Source of the DNA: Colius striatus
Taxonomy: Eukaryota; Chordata; Aves; Coliiformes; Coliidae
Reading direction: 5' to 3'
DNA length: 64,000 bases
Assembly (NCBI RefSeq): GCF_028858725.1
Contig: NC_084763.1
Location: 57,435,152-57,499,151, forward strand
Position 1 is the first letter of the stretch; the number at the start of each line of letters is the position of its first letter. The position numbers and the translations under genes were made by a program. Below, in pieces: positions 11,882 through 23,900 of this stretch. The notes below the pieces were generated by a model. The model was not told where the DNA came from. It saw only the letters and a program-made list of their open reading frames with translations, and made no database searches.

Positions 11882-11980
11882 ATGGCGTGGGATCCACCCT
11901 TGCAGCATCCTCTCTCCTGGGTGGGATCTTCCTCCCTCTTCTTGTCCTGCTCGAGAGCTGCAGTGGCACAGTTGATTGAG
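11882..11980 (+). CDS. TMIE: TMIE coding exon 1 (signal peptide)
   Basis: The exon has 33 codons, from an ATG in good context (A at -3, G at +4) to a strong donor (GAG|GTAAGG), ending in phase 0. The last residues, AVAQLIE, align with the human AGVAGQLVE just after the signal peptide, which fixes this reading frame. The hydrophobic stretch (about residues 11-23, [14 protein letters not shown] nearby) is weak for a signal peptide. A second frame, offset relative to this one, is also open across most of the exon and is more hydrophobic; it stops at 11977-11979. The 3' part of the exon is well supported; the exact N-terminus is less certain. Confidence 0.75.
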
Positions 11981-14900
11981 GTAAGGAGCAATTTGCTTTA
12001 CAGACTTGGGGGTATCCAGAGATGGGGGGGTTTCTATGTGTGGTGCCCAGGGAGGGCAGGTAGGGAGGCAGCAGGGGATTTAAGGTGGCTCCAAGGAGTT
12101 AGAGGCTTCTTTAGGAGATGCCTGTTGCTTTCTACAGGCCCAGCACTAGAAAGAAGGGGCATTTTAAAATGCCAGCAGTGGCTGCTGGGGACAGTCAGCA
12201 CTTCAGGGCTGCTTTAAGTCCCAAATTTGGCTCGACACAGTGCAAAGGGTCAAAGTGGCAGCATGGTATTTCCCACCCAACATGTCCAACAAGTGCTCCA
12301 CGTCAGAGGCTCATGGAAACAAGAGGACATGACCCCAGTGATCCCCCTCCCTGGATGCACCTGCACAAGTTAAACATTTGGGCTGCATTTATCACCTTCT
12401 GCCTTCCTCTAGTTCAGCCAAAACCTCAACTTTTGTGGTGATGTACCTCACCCACAGCTCACTTTCAGAGCTTTGCCCTACACACTCCCATAGCCCCAGA
12501 GCAAGGCTGAGATGACCCAGGAGGGCTGAGCAGCTTCACAGCTCAGGAACAAGCCCTGGCAGGGGTTGGAATTTAGCAGCAGCACTTTCAGATGTGAGAA
12601 TCCTGCCTGGAAGGACAGGCTCCTCAGAATGACAGCAGCCAACAATTTGGCAGGACACCCCTTTTAACCTCTGTGCAGGCATGGCTGTGTTAAGGGCTCT
12701 GGTGGGCTAGCATAGGAAAATATTCATAGAATGCAAGGATGGTGGGGGCTGGAAGGGCCCTGCAGAGCTCAGCCAGCCCCAGCCCCTGCTACAGCAGCTT
12801 CCCCTGGCTCAGGGGGCACAGGAACGTGTCCATATGGGGCTGGGAACCTCCTGAGAAGGAGCCTCCACACCCTCCCTGGGCAGCCTGGGCCAGGGCTCCC
12901 TCACCTCAGCACCAAAGCACATTCTCCCCCTGTTCCAGTGGAACTGTTTGTGTTCCAGCTCTCTGATCATCTCACTTTAAAGTTAGTTAAGTCAGGACTT
13001 TCAAACAGATGTACCAACCCATCCCATCTGACCACTACCTAACACCCCCAGCCAGGCAAACAGGAGCCTAAAACTCCTTTACAGACTCACACAAACTCTG
13101 CTGTAGATGGTTTTCTTCCCAGCTCCAGCAGCTCTCAAGGTGACAAGCGAGGCAGAACTTTCTCTTACAGAGCACATTTCACACAAAGCATGCCTCACTG
13201 AGCCCAGGGGGACGTGCAGACACAGCAGCCACCCCACTAGGGAGATGTTCCCTTCAATCATCTTTCCCAGCCACACACTTTACAGCTTTGTCCTCATGCC
13301 AAAGCAAAACAAAGAGAAATGGCCAAAGCTACAGCACTGTTATAAAGCAGGTGTCATTTTAAGGGTCTGCTTTACTTCCAGCAGGCTTTCTTGAAAACTA
13401 ACCAGACAGGCTCTTAGAGCACATCAGAGGGAGCAAATGTCACCAGGAAACACAGCAGTTTAAGTAGCAGCTATCCAAAAACGAGCTGAGATGAACAGCC
13501 AGTTGCTGTGTTTCTAAAAGCAGATTAATTACAGGCTGCTCCAAAGCTCTGCAAGGACCTTTTCACTTCAAATAATGCCATGATGTAGTTAGCCTGAGTA
13601 ATTCAATTTCTGCTAAGCCAGCCCACCAAAAGCAAAGAGAGAAAAGGTCAGAGGGGTTGGGTATCAGAGCACTGCAGTGAGCTACAGACAACCATTGAGA
13701 AGGAAAAATAAAGCCCCCACGATAAGGAGAAGCAAGAGACTGAGAAGATGCTCTTGCTTAATGGTGCTCAAGCATTTGTAGATGTGCAGATGCCTGTACT
13801 TGGGAGCAAAGGGGCAATAAAAGCCTCTGAATATTGGACCTGACAAAAAGCTTTCCTTTTTCATGGGATGTCTCAGTCTCTCAAGCTGACAGTTAACTGT
13901 TGAAACGTTAGCAAGCTGCCCTGGCACTGAGAAGACTGGGAAATAGCTCCATGGGCTGCCCTGGATGATGCTAAATTAAGTGCTCCACGAAGGTGCTTTG
14001 CAGAGGGACCTTCTGCTTTTCACCCAGAGCTGTGGGCTCTTGTCCAGGAACCCCTTGCCCAGGTTCAACTGTTGTTTGGACAGGTCTGAGAAGATGCACA
14101 ACCCTGTAGCTCTACCCAGTGCCTCTATATCTCAACCTTAAACTGCATTGACATGTTTAGGCATCAGTAGGTGCTAGTTAAACACCTGGCAGGCTGGGGG
14201 AAGGCACTTTTCCAGCATCACACCAATGTTCTAGCACCAAGAAGACTGAAGAACAAAAGAGCTTGGCTTTGGCTTGTTGCTCCCTTTGCACAGGGCTGCT
14301 CAGACCATGCATCTGGCTCCCCCCAGATAAATGAAACCCATTACATGACCTGTGTATGGCACTTGCCTATTTCTGGCTTTGCACCTTTCTCCTCACTTCT
14401 CCAAGAGCCCCAGCTAGGATACAGTGTGCATTGCAAGGAGTAGGCAGCTGACGCAGGGAAAGAGAGATGAGGACACAGCACTGTTCATACTGCTACTGGT
14501 TTTACCCATCAAACCTTTGACATGCCCAAGGGATGCTCTGGAAACAGAGCTGGGAGGAGTTAGGGAGGGAGAGGCATCAACATTCTCAGTGCCTCTAGAA
14601 TGTACAGGCCAATATAGATCCCATCCTTTCTTAGCTTTGTCTCTCCTTTGGGTGAAGGTTAGCACTGTGGTATTGATGGCTATTTGGTAATCAGCTTGAG
14701 GAACTCTGCAGCAGAACAGGACAAGCACTGAGACTCGACTTTGAGCAATCTCTGTGCTGATTGGAGTCACTTTATAGGTACTAAGGGCTGATAAACCATC
14801 TGGAATAGACCACATTGTCCCAGTCATCCCCATAGGGTTTGTTCTTGGCTTCCTCATTGACATAATTGTCTTCCCATTCCTATCCCAAGGCTGTTCTCAG

Positions 14901-17900
14901 CCCTTGTTTGATTTACCCCAGTCTCCTCCTTTGTTGTGAGCACCTCTGGCTGTCTGCAGGTGCATAAAGGGGGGAATCAGGCTGCATAAAAGCACATGCA
15001 AAAAATAAACAGCAGCCTGAACACTGGACCTTTGCAATCCCCACTGTCCTATAGGAGAGGTCCACCTTGTTTTGGCAGCCTCCCAGGTTATCACAGGGTG
15101 CCCTGGCACAAATGCAATGCATTCCTCATAGAGGAAACCATCAGGGTGATGAAATCAGCTCTCAAAAGGCTTGGAGCAAGTGTAAAGCTGGAGCCAGGGA
15201 TGGGGAGGCACATCAAGTGTTTGGGATGTAGCAAGTGGCTGAGTTAAGGATCCCCTTATTGAATCAGTTCTGCATCTGTCAGACCTTTATTAAGCTCTTG
15301 GATTGGAATCTGGTGCTTCCTACTCAGGAGGTCAAACTCCATCCTGGGAAGACACATAAACACTTCAGAAGCTTTATCAGAGCAGGAAAAGGTGCCTTTT
15401 CCAACTGCCATGACAGAAATCAAAGTGCTTCTGGTCTCCTGTCAGTTCTAGATTGGGCTCCTTGGAAAAGCTGTGACACAGGGAAGGAGAAACCAAATTA
15501 ACTCATCTTTTGGTATCAGTTCTGAGCAGCTTCAGTGGAGCAAAGGCAGGTCCTGATGCAGGGGGGTAAGAAGATGACTGAGGTCACTTGAAGAGCACTG
15601 GAGTTTTCTTATTTAAAATAGGGAGAGTTAATTACAGGCTCTCCAGTCTTTTCCAAGACCTTCCAACTGCCACATAGACAAGTGATGTATTTGATTCACA
15701 GGGAGTTAAGTGGAGTTTATACTACACTTAGCTCTGTATTGTTGGCCTCAAGGGACAGTAACCTTCACTTGTAGCCTCCCAGTGAGGGTGATGGATGTGG
15801 TGCTGTGTGCAACAAGCTAAAAATACTCACGTGTGTTTCAGTGAAGGCAGGGAAGATTGCTGAGGAGCAAGAGTGGACTCCCAAGGTGCATTTCCCATGG
15901 GGATGCAGAGATTTAGCTCAATAGCTGAGAAGGAAAAGGACAACCAGGAGAATAACAGCTCAGGAGAACAGACCCAAGAAACACACGAGGGAGGCTGGAG
16001 GTCTGAGGCCACAGGAAGAATCCCTTTAGCCAAAGCAAGGGCAGCACAAACCTCAGATCCAGGACAACAGCTGTATTTACCTCATCATTTAACATGAATT
16101 ACTCGATTTATCAGCTACCAAACTCAGTCATTGTGACCAGTCTTTTCCCCTCTAAACACACAACCCTGTTACCCTGTCCCTTGACCTGCAAAGCCACAGT
16201 CATCACTTATCACTACTGTGGTTTTAATGTTGCAGCTGGACTCTGCCAGGGTTTCCCCTGCCACTGCAGAGCACGTTGATGGCCTCACCAGGGAGGTTTT
16301 GCCTTGCATGGGGATCCATGGCTCTGATTGTGCAGCTCTTCCTCATTGCTTGGAAGGAGAAGGGAAGAGAGTGTGTGCACAGAGTGTGTGCACACATTTA
16401 TTTAAAGCTCAGCCCTCCCAACCCATCTGTGGCCTTTAGATATGTGCAATCAAATGCAATTAGGAATAAACATGGTTAGCTTTTCAGAGCCCAGCCAGGC
16501 TGCAGGCAAAGCAGCAGCAGCACTCAAGCCTGATGAGAAAAGGCATTTAGAAAAAGACCCAAACCCTTTTCAATTTTCCTCCTCTGATGCTTAATGATGC
16601 AAATAAACCTCCAGTCTCTAGCAGCTGTCTCCTTTTCCACTGGGCAAGAGACCTCTGCTTCCCCCACCATCAGCACTGACAGCTCCTGCCTGAAATGAAT
16701 CAGAAATAGAGCAATCATGGGAGTCTCATCATTCTCCTCCTTTTTTTTATGGTTAGCAGAACCAGTGTCAAACTGTCCTGACCTAAAAAGGCAACCTGCC
16801 TGGAAATGGTTGAGTGCTTTGGGGTTTAGTAGATGTTTTACAGCCCTAAGTGGCCAAGGTCAGTTCAGATCCAGCTCCCTAGGGAGTAGTTTTTCCCTTC
16901 TCCCAGCCCTTGCTGGGAAGCAAAAGTGATGCCCACACACAATGCAGAGATCCTGACTTCACTGCGACTCTGAGACACACTGGGATGGGGGAAGATGTGC
17001 CTGAGCTCCACCACTCCTGGGGATATGCCATCCCTCAGGGCTTGGGAGAGAGCAAGCCTTTGGCGTAGCCCGGTCTTAACTGGAAGGAGATATCGTGCCT
17101 CCACAACTAAGGCAACCTGCCACAGTGGGTAATAAAGCAGAAGGTCCAGGATATCATGAACATGGTCCAGCTTTGGCTCCTGCTTTAGATCCCCTCCCAC
17201 AACCAGCCCTACAGGGGCTGAAGCATTGCAAACCCAAAGCATGTGGCAGTAATGGGCCAGCAGAACCTCTTCCACCTCCTGCCAGAGAGCAGCTGTGGCA
17301 GCTTGGCCACGACACCACAGTGAGTTCCCTGCATCCTCCAGCTCTGGCATTTAACACTCCCTCCTGAGAACATGAGGAGGAGCTTCAGTGGTTAAACCAA
17401 AGGATCTACATGAATGGTCATGACTCTGCAGAGTCTTTGCCTCATGCTTTTTGCCTTAAATATCCATCATATTTTGCTCTTTTCTGTACTCTTTCACATC
17501 AAGAGCTTCTGTGGAACAAAGAGAAGCAGCAGAGATCTTTAACCTTGCTGTTTCTTCCCTCCAATGTAGGTTCAGCCATGGTTAGGGTTATGCTGCTCCT
17601 TATCCACAGCTTCCTACCACTGCCTGGCCAGGTCTGGAGGAAGCACTGCCATCACTAACCTCCCTGCTGCTGATGGCAAGCACATGCTTGCACAGTGATG
17701 CAGAACCCAGTCAGGATGTCCTCCTTTTGAGCCACGATTGCTGTAGCACCTGATAGGTCAGCACATCCCTTACCTTTCTGTTTACTTCTCCCCAACCCTT
17801 TTTACTAGTCCTTCTTCATCACTCCTTCATGAATTAGACTGGAGAACATTTAAACATCAAAAAACAACACCTAGTGCACGTTTCATCTCTGTGAAGGCTT

Positions 17901-20900
17901 CAACAGAAGCCATCCAGCTGCTAGAGGAGGATCCTGCAGTCCATTCTAGACTTACTGATCCATGCTGAGATCTTGAGAATGTCTTTTTTCACTGCCTGTC
18001 TCAGCTACTTGACCTTGGACTGGGAATATTGCTTCTGTTCAACAAGGGTGATGCATCCAGTGCTCTGGGATCCCCAGAGCAAAGAGACTGACACTGAGAG
18101 GCTCTACAGGCAAGTGCAGCAAGGATCTCTGGTTATGGAATCATGGCATTGTTTTGGTTGGAAAAGACCTTTAAGGTCATTGAGTCCAAGCCCTCACCTC
18201 ACCCTGCAGAGCCAGCCCAGCACTAAGCCATGTCTGTGTGTGCTGTGGAAAACCGGTCCCATCACTTCCAAGCCATAGAGCTGGGATGGTGGGTTCTTGT
18301 TCCTACACCTTCAGACCTGCAGTTTGCATTCTGGTTTAGTCTGGATTCTTTCAGGACATGATATTTATGACTGCAGTAAATAATTCATCAGCAATAAAGT
18401 CAAACAGCTTGCTGGAGACCAGCAGGCTCTGGTGCATGAGATACCCTGTGGCTTGTCATCAGGCAGGAAAGCAGGTTACACAACCCACAAAGGGCTGCTT
18501 CTCCACAGCTGCACACAGGGAATGCATCCACAAGCAAGCATCTCTCCAGAGCAGCCCCTCATGAGAAAACACACTTCTTGCATGCACAGTAGTGCTACAG
18601 CCTCTCTTCTGCCTTGGGACAGCTTGTAGCAGCCCAGCACTCATGCTGAGTCAGGAAAGCTTGGAAGGCCGTGTCTTTGTGAATCCCTTTCCCAGCTGCA
18701 CATCAGAGACAGGTCTGGAAGTAAAGACCCATCCTTTGCAAAGCTGAGCTTCACCACATGTCAGAAACACACCAAGTACTACAAATGAAATGTCTCCTGG
18801 GGATCAGACTGAGGTTACCCTAGAAGTTCACTCCAGGATAAGTAGTAAGGAAAGCTTAGTTCTGAGCTACCCCAGCTCAAAGGGTCAGGGAACCTCTAGG
18901 GAGTGAAGCAGAGGACTACAAAGATGCTGAGGGGATGGAAGATGTGTGTGAGGTGGAAAGGCTGTGGGCCCTGGGGCTGTTCAGCCTGGAGAAGGCTGAG
19001 GGGAGAGGCTGGATGTTAAAAGGATGGAGAAACACATTTTGTTCTGCAGCATCAAGCAATAGGACAAGGGGCATAAGCTGGAACACTCAAAGACAAGGGA
19101 AAAAAAGCCTTTACTTTGAAGGTGAGGGAGCCTGAGATGCCCCATGGTCAGTCCCTGCACTGGGGGAGATGAATGGCTGTCCAAAACTGCCCTGAGGGGT
19201 GATGCTGAGTAACCAAGACAGCTTGTAGGAGACAGGCTCTGAATAGGATGCCCCTGGGAGGCAAAGCACTCCAGACACAGTGGGAAGCATCCTTTATTAG
19301 TAAGAGGCTGAAATGAGGTTTGTATTGCACAAATAGGCAAGTAATTGGAGAGTAGCTCCAGTTCTCTCTGTGGTATCCATTACAGCTGTGCTTTAAGAGC
19401 ACTTCCATGAGCTGAGAAGGAGTCAGATGTGCCTGTTCAGGAGGTGAACTTTTCAGCTTGTATCAAAAGGCTGTTGCCAGTTCAGAGCTGTTCCTACACT
19501 CAGATACAAATGGAGGACGCTCCAGATCACCTCAGACAAGACTAGATGCCTGTGTTTAAGAGACTGAGTCCTATACTCACATCTTTTCAAGCCAAGGAGC
19601 TGTGAAACACAGCAGAACTGCAGGTTACTGGAGTTTAGGAGTCCCCCCCGCTCCAGAAGAGCATTCCCTGTACAGAAAAGGGAGTTAAGGCTGATGTTCA
19701 GAGCTTGGACACAAGCCCACAGAGACATACACACTTTGGAGGAGCTCCATGGGAGGACAACTGGAGACAATCAGAGTCCCAAGCATGGTGAGGGTGGGAA
19801 GGGCCCTGCAGAGCTCATCCAGCCCCTGCTCCAGCAGCTTCCCCTGGCTCAGGGGGAACAGGGACGTGTCCAGGTGGGGTTGGAAACCTCCTGAGAAGGA
19901 GCCTCCACACAGTCCCTGGGCAGCCTGGGCCAGGGCTCCCTCACCTCAGCACCAAAGGACTTTCTCCTCACACCATGTCCTGGCCCTTCTCTCAGCCCCT
20001 GATGTACGAGCACAAGGAGACTGGTGTGGGGTCAGCAAGGGAACGTGCACCAAGAAGGGGAACAGCACCAAGACTTTTCAACAGCAGCACTGCAGCCTGA
20101 GACAGAGAAGCAGCTCCCTCATTCCACTGCCAGGCCTCACCATATAGCATGCTGTAAAACCAGAAAGAGATGCCCAAACACACAAAGGTCAGCGTGGACC
20201 TCTGTGTCCCATCTCTCGGGAGCAGCTGGCTCTCACTGCACCCTCTTTTCCTCCTTCCCTTCCCACCCAGCAGATACCACTGCAACAAAACCCATGGAAA
20301 AACCTTTAAAAAAGAGCCTTAAAAACCACTTTTCTCTTTCTTTTTCTCCCTCTTTCCCAGGCTACCACAGAACCCCCAAAAAAGAAGCCGGACCCTGTGA
20401 CGTCGGAGACCGTGGTGATCTGGGGGCTGCGTCTCTGGCAGGTGGTTGGTATCTTTGCCATCTTTGTCCTGGCAGTCAGTAAGTTGTAATTCTCTGCCTT
20501 GCACCAACCACAGAACCCCTCCAAGTAGGACTTGTTGTTGGAGGACTACAGACCAGATGGCTGTGGAGGTTGTAGGCTGAGGCTGTTTGGTCATTGCAGG
20601 GGCTACAAACACAGAGGGGATTGTGGAGCAGGGAGAGGTAGGTGGGATCCTTGAAGGAACCACAGAAAGGCCACTATAGCTTCATCTTGCAACATACAAC
20701 AGGTCCTAGCTGGTGGCCTCTCAGGGAAGAAGACAGTGTGAGCCCTACAAGTGTGCTCAGCTACAGAAGCACATTCCAGCCCCAAAGCATCTTGTAGCAA
20801 ACTACCCCATCAGCATTCAATCTGCTCTCTCCTCAGCTAATTAACAGCTATTACAGCTAAATCCCATCATCCCAGGGACCACCTCAAACCCTTACCCACC

Positions 20901-23900
20901 CCAAGGGCATCACCCAGCCGTATGGGCTTAGATGCATCTAAATCTCCTAGGCATATTTGACCATTCTCTTCTCATTCTAGCTCTTGACCTTAATGGCTTG
21001 TCAGCATTCATCTGAGTGCCTTAGCTTTCTGCATCACTTCTGCTCTTCTTCCTCATCAGCAAGGAGCCCTCTCCCAAAGAAACTGGCCTCACAGACAAGC
21101 TCCATGGGCAATGCTAACCCTGGCCTACAAGCAGCCATGGTTCAGAACAGGGGCTTGCTGGGCCAGCTCTAAAAACACACTATTGCAGACAACTGACTTC
21201 TGGTTCTCCTTGTAATCAAAGAGCACAGCAGCCTGTGTGATGGAGCCTGTGCTGGTATTGGGGGGAATCAAGTCCTTTCTTGCTGCCACAGACCCTCATT
21301 TGGCTGCTGTAGGTAGCCTTGGATCAGTCCTTCCCTCAGAGCCTTCCCATTATCTTTCCATGCTCTATTTAAACCAGGCATTCATGCTTTTCAAAGCCAG
21401 CCTTTTTCCTTCCCTCCTTGTCCTTTTTTGGCCAAAACACCCCCCTTTAGACCTGAAGTTTGAGAGGTAACTACTGCTGCAACTTGCCTGCTCTCCCCTG
21501 ATGAAGCTGAGGCTAATTCATCCCATGCCACAACACCCTCTGCAAACAATCCCTTCACAGAGCAAAGCAAACAGGGCCAGGTATTTCAGCCTAAGGACTC
21601 CATGCACCATGTGAAACAGGCATCCCAGTGAAGAGCAGAAGCTTTGGGATGCAAGAGGTGAATGGGGTTTGTTTGGCTCGTTTTCCTTGGCTCAGGGGCA
21701 TCAAACTGTTAAAGACACTCTTGGTTCTGGCAATAGCAGGTTATTTAGGGTTAGAAGCATGGAAATGCAGCCATGCTGGCAAACCAACCCATCAGAAGGT
21801 ATCCCACGGGCAGCTAAGGGGTGTTTGCTTACCTACAAGCACCAGCAACAAGAAGCAAGCACCCATGGAAGTTCACTCATCAAACCACAGTCCAGAAATG
21901 AAATACATTGCAGAAAACAACACAAGAGGAAAGCTGCAGTCTAGGCAGAGCATTGAAAGCAGAGACTCATGAGAAACTAAACCACTTTAAAGCACATCAT
22001 GGAACCCATTTATGGCCCTCCTCCTGCTCTCTTACAGCCTTTGTTTGAAGAGGCTTGCTTTCCACAAGTAGAGGGGATTTGAAAGCAAGTGCCCCAGCCT
22101 TGTGAAAACAGGCTGTGTTTGGGGAAGACAGCAGCTATTAACCAAGCCTGGGACCCAAGTCAGAACAAGGCAGGTGCAACCTCAGGGACATTAGAAGAGC
22201 TGAATCATACAGCCAAGTTCTCACCAATTTCTCGTATCCTGCTCCAGCAACATCCTCCTCCTCCTCCTCCTCCTCCTCCTTTGCTTTGCCATCCCCAAAG
22301 CACTGATGGTTCCCCAGCTTGGCCAGAAAAGCTTTAACTCTCAGGAGCAGACACAGGTGAGCTGAGCTCTCAGAGGCTGCCTTGGTGTCAGTCCAGAAAG
22401 CCAGGCAATGGGCTGGCTCTCTAAGAGGACAAGAGCTTTAGTAGGGCTTCCTTTTCCTAGTTCCAGGAGCACCTTCCCACTCAGAGCCAGAGCTGCATCT
22501 CCAGCCAGCAAGAGCTAGCACCTTCCTCTAACAGCCCCAGGAGACCCAGGAGCATCCTTCCCAGGGCCTGCACACAATCCCATTGGTTTATCACCTCACC
22601 TTGTTATCAAGGCTTTCAGGTGTGTCTGCTTTGTCATGTGGAGTCAGGTGAGGAGTAAATGAGGATGAGGAGAGGAATTGAGCTGCTTCTGATGCCCCTA
22701 TCTACATCACTGTGGGTGATTGGGGAGCGTTTGAAGTGGATTCCCTTCACAGAATCATGGAATGCTGGGGGCTGGCAGGGCCCTGCAGAGCTCATCCAGT
22801 GCTCAAGCAGCTTCCCCTGGCTCAGGGGGCACAGGGACGTGTCCAGGTGGGGTTGGAAACCTCCTGAGCAGGAGCCTCCACACCCTCCCTGGGCAGCCTG
22901 GGCCAGGGCTCCCTCCCCTCAGCACCAAAGGAGCTTTTCCTCCTGTGCCAGGGGAATTATCTTGGTCCAGCTTGTGCCCATCACCCCTTGTCTTGTCACT
23001 GGCCACCACACAACAAACACTGGCCCCATCCTCTCCACACCCACCCCTTAGGGACTGATCAGCATTGATGGGATCCCCCCTCAGCTGTCTCTTCCCCAGG
23101 TCCCACAGCCTTTCCTCCTCACAGAGATGTTCCAGTGCCCTCAGCATCTTGGTAGCACTCCCTGGCCTCCCTCCAGCAGTTGAAATGGAAATAGAAGGCA
23201 GTTGCTCTGGCATGGTCCCGGATAAGCATGATAATTGCTCAGGACAGGCACAGCACCCAGCTAGAGCATCCCACCTGAAGTACATACTCCCCATTCTCCC
23301 CACGAAGCTGCTCCTGCTGAGTGTCAGGACTTGCAAATAGAGGTGTGAGCTTCTGCTCTCAGCAGCTTCCACGAGATGGCATCATCACATAAGAAAAGGC
23401 TGGGGGGGGGGGGGGGGTTGGCAAAAAAGGCCAAATGCATCAATCTCTTCCATTTCCTTGCTTAATGGAAACCTAAAAAGCTACTTAAAAGGCATCTTAC
23501 ACACCAACACACACCACTGAGATGAGCAAAGAGTCTCTGAGGAAACCTTCTAACTCCTAACAAGGTTTTTGGGGAGGTTACAAACCAGAGGTGAGAAGCC
23601 CTGTCTCTACCCAGCAGAAGGGATGAAGGCTTTTCTGTCTGTGCTGCAGCAGTTGAGAAGCAGCTTTCTCAGCTGCCACGTGAAAGCACCTCTGTCAGAC
23701 CCATCCATCCCTTTTCCCTTGGTTCCTGCTCTGTGCTGGGGGCACATCCCAAGAGAAACAAAAGCTTGAGGAGTAACCCAGCTCATGCTAGGAAATAGAA
23801 CTTGGTAGCAGCTGCAGAGCATCGTTCAGGTGATGCTGCAGGCAGAGCTCCCAGGGCTGTGGACAGCATTTACACACTTCTACTGCAAGATCAGGACCAT

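Larger units (their letters stand above)
11981..20360 (+). other. TMIE: TMIE intron 1
   Basis: An 8.4 kb intron with GT-AG ends. It contains CR1 fragments at about 12.7, 18.1, 18.9 and 19.8 kb and an unclassified stretch at 16.9-17.4 kb. No other exon was recognised in it. Confidence 0.85.

Noticed and set aside
20361..20478. Reading the 152-codon frame at 20024-20482 as a gene
   Set aside because: It overlaps TMIE exon 2 in another frame and crosses its acceptor and donor; the TMIE frame has the family match.
22803..23372. 189-codon minus-strand open frame
   Set aside because: Most of it is CR1 3' UTR read through; it does not resemble a host protein.
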